Below, piece by piece: positions 1-11,800 of a stretch of 64,000 nucleotides of DNA. Numbering within the stretch: the first letter of the stretch is position 1; each line of letters begins with the position of its first letter. The DNA is from Xylaria sp. FL1777. Taxonomy: Eukaryota; Ascomycota; Sordariomycetes; Xylariales; Xylariaceae. The position numbers were made by a program, and so were the translations under genes. The notes under the pieces were generated by a model. It was given only the letters and a program-made list of their open reading frames with translations. It made no database searches and was not told where the DNA came from. The DNA lies in the NCBI GenBank assembly GCA_022578965.1, contig MU400573.1, positions 1 to 64,000 on the forward strand, written 5' to 3'.

Positions 1-1315
1 AAAATATAAATAATTAGCATAATAAAATGCTAACTTAATATTTAGCTTAATTTTAGTTATATAGCTAAAATTAATTTTTTAGCTTTATATTTTAAAATTA
101 ATTTAAGTGTTTATTTATTATATGCTTATTAAAATGTTTTTAGCTAAATTTTTATAAATAAAAATAATTAGTTTTAATTTTAAAAGCATTATAAATAATT
201 GTTTGTTTTTTTAAAATATAATAAATTTAGCTAAATTATATAATATATTTAATTTTATATTTAAGTTATATAAGTTATTATTTTACTTTTATATAATAAT
301 ATAATTAATATATTATTTAATGTTTATATAACAATATAATTAAAAAAATAGCAAAATTGCTTGCTATTTTTTTTATTTTATTTTTAATACTAATAAATAA
401 ATTAAAAGTTTAGTTTTTATATATAAATAAATTAAATTTTTTTTTTTTTTTTTTTATATATGCTTACTTTAGCTAATTAAAAAAAATAAACTAAACAATA
501 TATTTATACATTAAAAAAAAAATAAGCGCAATATAAAAAACAAATCTTTTTTTAATAAGTTAAAATAAAAGTATATTATATAATTTTATTATTATTTTAG
601 CTAATTTATAATTTATTGCAAATAAGTTAAAAGTGCAAATATAACTACTAATTAATATTAAATAAGCTTTATATAATTATACGTTTAATATATATATGCT
701 AAAACAAAATATAATAATTTTTATATTATAAGCTGTTTATATTTTATATGTTTAAAAAAAAAAAAAGTTCGTATAAAGCAAAAGTTCTTCTTTATGTGTA
801 AGAACTTTGCTAGCGTACAAGCTAAGCTAACACCAAGATTACCTCAGTTCATGCGATAGCCTTCGCACGGAGTGGTCTCCGTGCGAAACCTATTGTACGT
901 ACTATACATGGGAGTTGCAACCAATAACCAGTTATTCCAACAGTACCTGTAATTAGATACTACAATTCAAGACAGATGTTTTAGTTTATCTGAGACAATT
1001 GCTGCAAAATTCTGCACGTACAGTTATTAAAAATTTGCCTTTCATAGAAAATTAGTCACAGACATCTAAGGGAAAATAGAGTTAATGCAATGTAAGCTTT
1101 ACTCTGTATAGGAACTCAGTGGTCTATTTTTTGTATACCAGACCGTAATCCCATTCCTTATACAAGCCAAAAAGAGCATTCCATCTGGACCTAAACCTCA
1201 CCCCCTAACGCCGGCTATAGCCCCAACACGCTGTCGTGAAAAAAAAAGGGTAATAAACTAGGTATACTTCTACGGTATATATATAACGAAGCTAGCAAAG
1301 AAAATAACAGGAAAC
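1..1315. other. AT-rich gene-free left edge
   Basis: Bases 1 to about 770 are almost pure A and T, with long A and T runs and very few CpG steps. No reading frame in this block resembles a protein. Composition becomes more normal from about 780. This looks like an AT-isochore of the kind left by repeat-induced point mutation of old transposons, but no transposon domain can be recognised, so that origin is inference. Two short hairpins at 781-887 are listed separately. I see no gene between 888 and 1315. Confidence 0.7.
781..887. repeat. Two adjacent short hairpins beside the AT-rich block
   Basis: AAAGTTCTT at 781 is followed after about ten bases by its reverse complement AAGAACTTT. Further on, TTCGCACGGAG (862-872) and CTCCGTGCGAA (877-887) form a perfect 11-base-pair stem around the loop TGGT. 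The second stem is GC-rich in an AT-rich setting. The function is unknown; it could be the end of a decayed inverted-repeat element. Confidence 0.6.
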
Positions 1316-2993
1316 TCAGCGGCCACCGATCTGGCCACGTGGAATAGGGGACACCCAGCAGAGGACGAGGTTGAGCCCAATGTGGATGATGCCGATGATC
1401 CAGAAAGCTTTAGCATAATCTGCACCGCTCCCCACGAAGCGGAAGATGATGCTGAAAATAACGCCACCGAGATTACCGGCTGCTCCTGTCGTGCCAAAGA
1501 CAATGCCGTTGGCCTGCGGGTGGACGTGCGGGATGAGGCCGAAGTTGGCACCGTTGCCTGCCTCGAGGAAGATAGCCATCAGGGAGACCAGACCAACCAG
1601 GACCGACAGGTTATGAGGGTCCAGCTTCCCGATGACGATCAAGAAGACGCCGGTCAGCACGCCGCAGGCCACGATGGCGATCTTCTTCGACCAGAGACTC
1701 CTGCCGGTGACGCGGTACAGGTAGTCCGAGACGAACCCGCCGAGCGGCCGCGTCACGAAGTTCAGGAAGCCGAAGATGGCCGCCACGTTGGCGGCGTACG
1801 CGGGGCTGATGTGGGGGAAGTTCTTCACGTAGTAGGCGCTGAGGACCGCGTTGATGGCCAGCTCGGCGCCGAACGAGCACAGGTAGGTGATGAGGTGGAA
1901 GATGGTCTGCGGCGACACGAGGATCGTCAGCGCCGCGGCGAACGTGGGCTTCTGCACCGTCTCGCCCTGGGAGATATCCAACATCTCCCCCTCGGATATC
2001 GCGACCTCGTGCGCGTAACTGGCGTGGTGCTCCTTGGCCTTCTTCTCGACCTCCGAGTCCGAATACTTGCTGGCGCCGGAGCTCTGCTTCGTTGTGATGT
2101 CGCCAGTGATGTCGACGATGACACCCTCTGGCTTGGCAATGCTGTGAGACACGAGGTGTTGCTCCGCGTGGAGCTGTCGCTCCGACCACTTGCCCGACGG
2201 CGTGTCGGGACACAGGGCGATCATCAAGACGCCGGTGGCGATGACGACCACGAGGGGCACGAGGAAGGTCAGGCGCCAGGCGGGGCCGTCGCCGTAGCCG
2301 CGTCCCTTGAGGGAGTCGAAGACGGCGGGCATGATGAAGTACGTGATGCCGCCACCGGCATTGCCCCAGCCGCCGGCGAGCGCGTTGGCCGAGCCCACTA
2401 CGTTCTTGTCGAAGAACCCCGTACACCACACCAGGCAGGGGACGAAGGAGCCGCCGAGGATGCCGATGAAGAACCGCGAGATGTACAGGCTCGTGGCGTC
2501 GTGCACGAGGGGGGCTAGACCGAGCGGGATGGCGCCCACGAAGAGAATCCCAGCGAAGACGTAGCGGGGGCCGAATTGGTCGCAGAGGGGTCCGGCTATG
2601 TATCGGACCAATAACCTAAACGAGCAATGGTGAGCTTCCTATGAAGAGCGAGAACGGATTGTATGAGGAGTTAAATGGGGACTTACGTCGCAACAAGGGA
2701 TACGATGTTAGAGTTGGCGACTTGTGTTGGCGTGAGACTGAGGTTGGCTTTGATAACGTGGGTTAACTGCGCAAGGTATGAGAGAAGAGCACTTTATAAC
2801 TGAGACGTTTCCGACGCGGGAGACTTACGAGTGGAGGGAACGTGTACCAGGCCCAAAAAGCGACCATGAAGCCAAACCACGAGAAGAAGAACACGCGGCC
2901 GTAGACGTTCCAGAGATTGAGTATGGGGATCGACCGAGCCTTCCGGTTGACGGGATTGATCTCCGGGACGGCCCAGAGATATGACACCCTCAT
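1316..2993 (-). CDS. nrtA: Nitrate/nitrite transporter, NNP family of MFS (NrtA/CrnA-like)
   Basis: Plasma-membrane proton-coupled nitrate importer of the nitrate assimilation pathway. There are three exons on the minus strand: 2993-2829, 2766-2687 and 2615-1316, separated by introns with GTAAGT donors; phases join cleanly to give about 514 residues, the usual NrtA length. The start ATG at 2993 gives an N-terminus with the conserved EINPVNRKA and [13 protein letters not shown] segments seen in NrtA. The family signatures GNAGGG (about residue 166) and GNLGG (about residue 469) are present, as are the two arginine segments [16 protein letters not shown] (near residue 85) and [16 protein letters not shown] that bind nitrate in characterised homologues. 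A hydrophilic central loop separates the two six-helix halves. No nitrate or nitrite reductase gene lies beside it, although these three are clustered in Aspergillus. Confidence 0.95.
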
Positions 2994-5900
2994 CGTGACA
3001 AGTCAAGTGGCTTTGGAATAAGTTTCTTATGTTTACTCCGTCGAAGAAAGAGTTTCCAAATATTTCTTTAAAAATAAAGAAAAAAAGTATACAATATCGT
3101 CTATTCTTCTCTTTTCCTCGCAGAGTGAGTCCACTAAGTTTCGTTGTTGAGCAGGTCCTAAAAGACTAGTTTGAAGACGTCGTTCTTATAACAGCCCATG
3201 GCATTTTCATACGGAGCGACTCTCTTTCTCTTTCTCCCTCACACGATCGATACTTCTCACGAAGGTTTGCGCATCTACGGTGCATCTCCGGATAAGAGGT
3301 CTAGAGCGGGCCCGGGCTGGGGAGCCAGACTGCCACTAGGGCCGCATAAACCGTCTCCGCGGAGGTTGGGACGCGTAGATCGCGCGGCTCCAACGTCTCG
3401 AGATAAGAGACGCCGATGGATTTGGAGAGGGTGATGATCCGGTTGGTTGGCTGATTAGGACTGAAAACGCAGGAGAGTGGGATGCTTCTCCAAGCGCTCA
3501 TTAACTCGTTTTTGAGCTTGGCCACTTCTCGATAGATCTACATCTACATGGGCCGGGCGAGATAGATGGGAAAAAAGAGGAGTGTTGTTTTGGGGGGGAG
3601 GGGGGAGGGGGCGGGCGCTGAATTATGTCAATGGTTTTGATAATTAGATATGCTGTTGGGACGTCTACCAGGGGTCACAATGCTTACCAACGGTCCTTTT
3701 TGGTTTTTACTCTCCGAGAAATATTGCCGGATAGTATTGGAGATGTTAAATGATCACAAGATTAAACTACGGTCGTGGAAAGCAAGGGTGCGAATTGGAT
3801 GAAAGCCGTCGAAGGCCACATACGTTTGCTTGCTAATCGGCAGCTGGGGTAACTAGGATGACCATTAACTTGGATTCTCTGCTTTTGTGATCCTATCATA
3901 CACTATGTAGAAGATGGCCGTAGTGGCCGTACGCGTGTGAGTCCTCGAGAGAGAATCCATGCTACTGTATGTATTCGCTCTGCGACGGGGGTGTGGTGCC
4001 AAGATCGGAAGGCTGTGATCTCAAAGCAACACCCCAGCTTTTCCCTTATCTCGCCTAGATATGGACGGTGAGGAGCATGGCTTGGTCGACCCACCAGCTC
4101 CAAAGATAAGACTTGGTCGGATTCAATGGCCTAGAAAGAGTTAGGTCATGGTTTGAGGACTTGATAAGGTGGCTTCGAAGGAGAATAGTGTGTAGCTTGC
4201 CTCCCCCTCATTCGTTCATCTGAGGTACGGGTGTTGTAGACTTCTACCTATCTATGGAGGGCTGATAGTACGCAGTAAGATGAAGAGACTAACCTAAGAT
4301 ATGAAAGGACATGATGTAGGGGAACTAACGGCGATGGAATATTGAACAATACCGTAGACAAGCTGTATGTCTGAGAAGTAAAGCAGAAGAATACAATTAG
4401 ATTCAAATATCTTATCCGAACTTCAAGGCGACTACGGTATCTCTTTTCGAAAAAAAAACTACTGTAGAATTCTTTAGTGATTGAGCTAACACGTGCTCAT
4501 GTGGAGTTGTGAAGTCTGAGTCGGACGAAGATCTTGGCTAGCTTGGTTTCTTGGTTTCTTGGCGACCCACGTCCCAGACGGTCGGGCTTCAAAGGCTGAT
4601 AAGAATCGTGGGATTGATTGTGGGAATTGGTTAATGTGATTATTACTTCATCTCTCATTGGCGGTTATTTTTGTTATATCCAGAACATGGCGTTCTTACT
4701 TGCTATGCTATGAAGCCTACAACACTGGTGGATACCTACCTACAGACCTCTTATACCGTCTACTTATACTTCCCCTGCCAAGACATTGACATCTACCGCT
4801 TGGAAAGCCTTGATGACTCCAGCAGCTGGTATTATTCCCATATATCTATCTTTCGTTGGCTATGATAAGATTAAGTTGTGTTATAATAGGTTAAGACACT
4901 ACCTAGTCTGGGCTGACGATCGGCGAAAGGCATCGACGCCAAGATCTCGATATACCACTTATACCAGAGAAATGGCATGTCAGCTGAGCGTTCGCCCTCC
5001 CTGTGGCTGAACACCTGACAAGGCGGCCTGGCCATCACGCTTTTCGCCCTCAACAAGGTTCATCGTAGATACGTAGATGGTAAGTTAGGCCTGGGCGCGA
5101 CGTCACCGGTACACTGGCTTTGTTTGAAGTCGGCAGTCGGTTCGGGAATCGGACTAAGTAGCAGACGCTAATCCAAAACTCAAAACCAGTGTTCGCTAAA
5201 GATAATGCTTCATCCGAATCAGTTACGTAATTAATTAGCTGTCATTGAAGAGTGCCGACTGCTCCTGCGGCTCCTAGTCCGAGCTATGTCCTTGCCCGGC
5301 TTGGCCAGGTCGGGCCGGAAGTAGTGGCTGCCGGGGAGATGAACACGAGCGGTTCCGGGTTGGTAGGGTATGCGAATACTCATCGTTGTGTTAGTTGTCA
5401 ATGGCCTGAGGACCTTACGACCTTTGTCGTGATGAATGGGACTACCTGCTTGATAGATGGGTAGCATACTCAAAGAACATATTGCGATTCATATGAGGGG
5501 AACTATAATGTGTTTGCCATGAGATTGTCTGAGACCTACATGTGCATTTGAATTCTCTTGGAACGTAGCACCAGGCAAGTCACCGGACCTTGGCACTGGC
5601 GGCGTTTGGTATTACTGACCGCGTTATGCCAATTCTTGACCATTCATCTTTGCGCCAAGCCAAACGTCTCTGAGGATCGTCCACATCTTGCAGACAGAGA
5701 GACTGGGCTGTACTACGCCGGTGCAGTTTCGCTCGACTGGCTTAAGTGTCGCAGCGAGACATCGTCGTTTATTACACCTGCCATATGATCGATAGCTGCC
5801 GGTTGCCGGAACTTGGTCTCCGGAGTCGCGCTGGAGGTTTCTGATAGATTGGCGGCAATGTTTCACACGGAATTGGTGCTCATCTTGCATAGATACTGTA

Positions 5901-7098
5901 GGCATGTAACTATCTTGCGGCTTGATTCGCTCTATTTTGTTTAGCCAGCCGCGCATAGTGTCCGATCGAGATCTTGCTTGCGCAAAGACCTTCGATCCTT
6001 TGATCATTTCGCTTCGGCACAACGATAATACCACACAACAGTAATACTACCTAGCGACGATAAAAGCCGGCACGGGTACGTCGGCGTTGGATAGTTGCCG
6101 GTTATCGTCTTTCCTCAAAACTTTATCGATGTAGTAAGTGTCCAATATGATCGAAGTCACAATAAGATCTCTCATCCTATTTGATGAGCCCCTTTCTTTC
6201 ACTCTCCCCTGCTGATAAGGAAGCTCGCTTCTTACCGCTTGTTAATACTTCAATTATAGTGCACGTACTCAAATAATTGAGTGCTGCTGTTCTTCGAACT
6301 TTCCGGCGTGGAACGCGGCTCTCGGGAACACTCCACTTGGCCGTAACCTTGACGGCAAAGGATCAGGGGTAGTACTGACCGACCACCAACTTAAGAAACA
6401 ATGGAATAAAACGATGGTAACGCCTCAAGTTCAAATTTTGTCATATTTACCCAATTCCATAGTTCTGGCTCAGCAATTTATTATCTAAAACGGAACGATC
6501 GGAAAGGTGATGGCGTCGTGTAAGTTTGGAGTTATGTGTGCGAGTGTGACTGCACTGGTCTGAATATTCATTAATACTGCCTTTATTTAGGTCCAATAAT
6601 ATTACCCAAGAGCGCCGAAATAGGAGTTAGGCTGTACTACAGATGAGTTGTCTATTTGCTTGGTACTTGGCCCGGTGAGTACTGCAGATGCGGCATAGGC
6701 TGTCGGTCCGGGTCCACGGCACCGGACTTCAACAGGGGCTCCAGGAGCCGGCCATCCACTTGCCGCTGGAATGGAGTTGCATCGTAATCACCGTCAACGA
6801 AAGGTAAAATTATGATTGAGTTCCTGGCATTGAAAATTTTGCTACCAAAATGATAACGGTTCTCGGTCCTTGGCTGGGTTTCGCCCTTCGCTCTTGTTGA
6901 TACCGCGCCAAGGTCGTATGAATAGGGTCTCCTAGAAATGCCTTAGATAAATAGAGTTCGTTCTACTTTTGTATCCATCTTGACTTTTGCTGCGTGATAC
7001 TGCCACTGGTCCTTACTTTCTATACACAACAGCCCCGTCGTATCTTGTATATTAAATAAGAAATTCGATTGTATCGATCCATCAAATTCTGATACCCA
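2994..7098. other. Gene-poor intergenic region, 4.1 kb
   Basis: Apart from the transporter promoter, no reading frame here has a recognisable domain, compatible splice sites or coding-like composition. Open frames exist on both strands at 5231-5473 and 5624-6034 but look like chance. A short poly-G tract occurs near 3593-3612. Confidence 0.5.
3291..3407. promoter_or_regulatory. Putative NirA site flanked by two GATA (AreA) sites
   Basis: CTCCGCGG at 3355-3362 fits the NirA consensus CTCCGHGG and extends to the palindrome CTCCGCGGAG. GATAAG occurs at 3291-3296 and 3402-3407, about 60 and 40 bases to either side. The group lies about 300-415 bases upstream of the transporter ATG at 2993. In Aspergillus, NirA (nitrate-specific) and AreA (nitrogen derepression) act together on such promoters. 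The site match is seen in the sequence; regulation is inferred. Confidence 0.6.
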
Positions 7099-8197
7099 AT
7101 GTCGGAAAAACCTTCTGCTTTAATAGAACCCCCGGCACGAAACCCGGAAGCAAATATCCCATCGCCGGAGCGGAATCCCTCAGAAAACCAGTCAAATACA
7201 TCGAGAGCGTGGAGTTATATGTTGGAACATGTCCGCCCTTCAGGATTTGTCGAGTTTGAGCTTCTTTCTCTCACCTTGTCAGTAGATCCCCCGTCGAGTC
7301 GTTGACAAAACACAAGGTTATGGCTGGACCATATTGCGATGCTCTCCAATTTTATCCGGGTCATGTTCTCGCCTCTTGTCGTCGAAATGTGCTAACGGTC
7401 TAACATTTTTAGCTGCACCGGAATTCAAGACGCCATCTCATTCCCTGACTATCACTGTTTCGCTTCCAACCAGACTGGCAACACAGTATTCCTCGTCATC
7501 GCCCTTGTCCTACCTTGGCTCGACGGCGATAACTTCTACGTACCAAACATTGGAGCGGCACTCGGGTTTTTCCTCCTGGGCAGCTGGTCGACTGGCCAGA
7601 TCAGTCATATCGTCGGGCCCCGTATGAGGCTATGGCTGGTGTGCTGCAACCTGGCCCAGACGATTCTGGTCTTCGTGGCCGCAGCGCTGCAGTTCAGATA
7701 CGGCGCCGGGCCCCAAGGGCCGGCAGCGGTCACGGTGGTGGGCTTGCTCGCCTTTGCCTCCGGGAGCCAGGTGGTCCAGTCCCGCTCGATGAAGATGACG
7801 GAGATCAGCACGGCCATGGCGACGGCGGCGTGGGTCGACCTGATCAGTTAGTCCCCTGGAGTCATTATTTCCCCCTTTTGGCAGGTTTTGGGTCTCATTG
7901 CCCCTGCATGCTCCCGAAACATAAACTGGAATCTTACTCTTTTCAGTAATTGCTAACTCCAGCGTGTAAACAGTAGACCCGAAGCTCCTGCACACTTCCA
8001 ACCGGCCGCGGACGAGACGCGTCATGTTTCTGCTGGCGCTGGCTGCCGGTTCGCTCCTGGGCGCCGGAATCTACCGTGTAGCCGGGTCTGCCGTGGCCGT
8101 CTTCATATCGGCCGCCGGCAAGCTTGTCGTGACCATCATGTATCTGTTCAATAGTGCGGACAAACCGAGGAAAACAGATGCTGGGGCTAATTGCTAG
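7099..8197 (+). CDS. DUF1275 (YoaK-type) multi-pass membrane protein
   Basis: Member of the DUF1275 family, membrane proteins of unknown transport role that are common in moulds. There are three exons: 7099-7277, 7413-7846 and 7974-8197, giving 278 residues. Intron 1 uses the donor GTCAGT; intron 2 uses GTTAGT and has a TGCTAAC branch site 16 bases before its acceptor. The splice at 7277/7413 restores the conserved block FCTGIQDAISFPDYHCF followed by ASNQTGNTVFL, the hallmark of the family. Hydrophobic helices follow (for example GAALGFFLLGSW and TVVGLLAFASGSQ), and the C-terminal exon carries two more. The N-terminal 45 residues are hydrophilic and rich in proline and serine. The start ATG is the first in frame after a stop. 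The cellular substrate is unknown. Confidence 0.88.
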
Positions 8198-8863
8198 AGG
8201 GGACGAATAATTAACTTTACTTACGAGCCACGACGAATGAGCAGAATGACGGGAACTTGGATAGACATAATAATGATAACTAATGAGTAAATTGATTATC
8301 TAGGTAGTCAAGTAATAATTCGAAATAATAGAAATAGCCGGGGATTTACTGATTCATGAAAGTTCAAATGCTCTCATTTGTACTGATAACCTGTGTAGAT
8401 TCTAGATAGATACCTACTCTATATAGGACGGGGAGATGGAGATACATGTGTCTCTATGACACTAGGTATGTCCTAGGTACCTGCCAGCGTGTGGGTACCT
8501 ACATAGGTACCTACCTAGTTTTAATTGAGGTCAGGTGTTGTCGCGTTCTACACTTATTGCGTGCGAAGGTACCTTGGCTCCATTAGGCGGGCCCCTCGCA
8601 CCCTCGCACGCGGCAACGCGGGTCCAGGAACAGAACACGCGCCCGCACAAACAACCGCAGCAAGTCAAGCTATTGAGTGAGTCCATTCAACCACACAACC
8701 TACCTCCATGTATCCAACCTACCTGAGCTCACAACACGCCACCCCGACAGCCGACAACCAACAACCAACCATTGCCCACCGACCTGACGACGTCCCATGC
8801 GTCCTGGGATCCCAATTCAATTCACATGGAGGTTGATTGGGACCGAGGTTCCGGGACTTCTTC
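8198..8863. promoter_or_regulatory. Intergenic region with TAGGTACCTA words, upstream of the RecQ gene
   Basis: Holds a dense run of TAGGTACCTAC-type words (about 8400-8520) and then a C-rich, CAACC-rich leader reaching the helicase start. It is presumably the helicase promoter and 5' untranslated region. No gene is seen. Confidence 0.5.
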
Positions 8864-11800
8864 ATGACTCGAAACAACCTCAACGAGCAACTGTCCTGGC
8901 TGTTGGCTAACATCGACCTGTGCATCCCGAACCTGGCCTCGTTGCCGCCCGTACGCGACCCTCCCGCCTCGACAGCGTCGTCCCCCGCCGACGAGACCGT
9001 GTTCTTCACCCCCACTGCCGGCCTCTCGCCTGCCACGCGTCCGAATGACTCCTCTGCCACCGAATCCTATCCCGACCTGCCCCGGGATCCGAGCCACCCC
9101 TCTGCCTCCACCGCTTCGACCTCAGCTAATGGGGCTGCGGCGCCCAGCCTTGTATCGCGGGAGAGCCAACTCGACGGGGCCGTAGCGGCGAACATGGGCC
9201 GCCTCGCGTCCAAGTCGAGCTCGAAGAGACCGAATCTCATCTTTCACCAGGATCATCTTCTCACACCGGCCCCCACGGCGACCGGAGGCGCATCACTCTC
9301 GAGCGACTATCCTGCATTTCTAGCCAGAAATGCAGCCAAGGACCGGATAGGTGCTCACAATGTCCCCTCCGAGCCGCGGCCCGAGAGCGTGTCTCTCACT
9401 CCGGGGGTCACTCGCTCGACTACTCGTAACGTTGGCACAGTTGATTTGACCAATGATGGTGCGCGGACATCTTCCACCTCCACCGCTTTTGGGAGCGATG
9501 CTCTGCTATGGAGAGAGGATTTTGCTTCTCGACCTGAGCCCGTGACCCCCAGCGACAACTCGGAATTCGTCTTCGGCAGTAATAAAGTGGTTTGGCGTGA
9601 GGACTACGCTAGCCGACCTGGGCCTGTTTCTACTGACGAAGATTCTGTCACATTCGGTAGCGATGTTATGGTGTGGGAGGAAGAAGCTGCTTGGCGTTCA
9701 GAGCCTCAAGAGCCTCAATCTACCAAGCGTGGAAAGAAACGAAAAAGTGATCAGATTAGCAAACCACCAACCACATCTACAGATGATTTCCCGGACATCA
9801 TGGACCTTCTTTCAGACGATGAAGTTTTGCATGCGTCGGCGAAGCCCTCTCCGTCGAAGTCACCGGCTAGAAGAAAACTCAAGACCAGCCCTAGTGGATC
9901 TGCTTCGAAGATAAAAGCCGCAACTCAAACTCCCTCGAAACAGAAAATAGATTTTGCTCGCGATATACCCTCCGTCAAACCTCAGCCCGTTGAAAAGTCT
10001 CCCATCAAAACTCCCTTGAACAGCTCCACTTCGGAAAAAATAGAGCTTTCCCAGGCAAAGCTAGACTCATTGCTTTTAGATTCCGATTCGGTATTCGGGA
10101 GCGACGAGGAGCATGCTCCAAAGCGTGAAAGGGGGCCATCACGTCTTGTGAGAAGTGATGAGTGCGTCATACTGGACTCAGACGAAGAGGTCATGACGCC
10201 ACTTGCACACAACGAACCTGAGAGCCCGATTCTGCAAACTGGTAGTCCTACGAAACGACGTCTTGGTTCGCCACGTGATCAACACGTCGCTGTTCAAGAC
10301 ACACCTTCGAGGAAACGCCCACTGATTTCGAGTCAGAGCGTAACTGTGGTTCATTCACAGAACTTGAGTCGACGTAAGGGAAAACCTCAAATCAAACCAA
10401 TCGAATTCCTTGATGAAGTCAAAGGTGACAAGACTGTGGATACTGCTCCAAGGAGTCAAGGAAATGTTCACTATGGCGAAGAGAAGCTATCAGCAATGCT
10501 TCAATTATTGCTTCATCAACCGTCAATCATCGAGATGAAACGAATGTCCTTGGAAGAGGGCCTGTACCGCAATAGAGAGAGTTTCAAAAAATCACTCCAG
10601 GAAGGTTCTGTTGAACCTAGAGAACGTCTAAGACGCGACAAAGAGCAGTTGATGAGGCAGCAGGCATCTCTAGAAGTTCTTAGCAATGAGTATCGGTCGT
10701 ACGAAGAAGTAGCAAAGAAAAGGGATGCTCTTATTGCTCGCATCGCCGATGCATATGAGCACGATTTAAATACAGAAGATGATGAGACTCAATTGCAAGG
10801 GTTGGACGTTGATCTCAAAAACCGTCAAGATTCGTTGAAGACGTACTTAGCGAACGTAGATATCGATGACCCTGCTCAGTATGAACAGCAAGGTGCTTGT
10901 GGACTATATACACACCGGTCTGAGTCAATTGTGCAAGCTACGCAAGCTGCTCAACCCACGGTGCCATTGAGCTTGTCGCGTGAATCCAGTCAAGTCCAGA
11001 GTATGGGCAACACGCAAGTCATAATGCAGACACAGGTCTCATCGCGACTCGATGCTCATCGGCCGGGCAATAATACCCGTTTGAGAGAGCTATCCAATTC
11101 ACAGGCAGGGAGGGATCCCCATTTAGCTCCTCAGCGTGCACCTCGAGATGGGCGCCACTCTGCAGGCATAAGAAGAACAGGCACTGCGACATCAACCCCA
11201 CATCCAGCCTTTGATACCATGGATTACGGAGTCGAGGATCTTGAAACCGATGATTTGTTACCTAGCCGTAACTTGTCTACGACTACACGAACCGTACACC
11301 AGTCGAGTACTGCAAGAAGCTGCAGGAGCCCGAGAAAAGAAGTCCCCCCTCAGAGGATAGAGTATGAAAGCGATTACAGTGACGATATTGACATCACAGA
11401 GCTGGCTCAAGAGATTGAACTTCAGCAGTCCTCGTCGGAGGTTAGGCCCCCGAAGGCCTTGCGGGCCGTGCTCTCCGAGACCTCAGGTAACCTGGGAATG
11501 CGTAAGGAAAAGTCTGCTGTCAAGAAGAAGCAAAACGCAGTGGCCGGCCCAGCTTCGCCTCGACAGAAAAAGTTCCCTTGGTACAAGGACGTCAAACGAG
11601 CACTGAAAGATCGATTTAGAATGACTGGCTTTCGACACAATCAACTCGAAGCGATCAATACCACGCTGGCAGGAAAAGATGCCTTCATCTTGATGCCTAC
11701 CGGAGGTGGAAAGTCTCTCTGCTATCAGCTACCTGCTGTAGTGACCAGCGGGAAGACCAGTGGCATCACCGTTGTTGTGTCCCCTCTTCTCAGTTTGATG

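Noticed and set aside
1382..2518. Long plus-strand open frame opposite the nitrate transporter
   Set aside because: It is the antisense of GC-rich transporter codons; its translation is low-complexity Asp/Glu/Arg/Val with no domain, while the opposite strand encodes a clear transporter.
5231..6034. Open frames on the minus strand at 5231-5473 and 5624-6034
   Set aside because: No domain, no plausible start context and no splice partners; equally long frames exist on the other strand.
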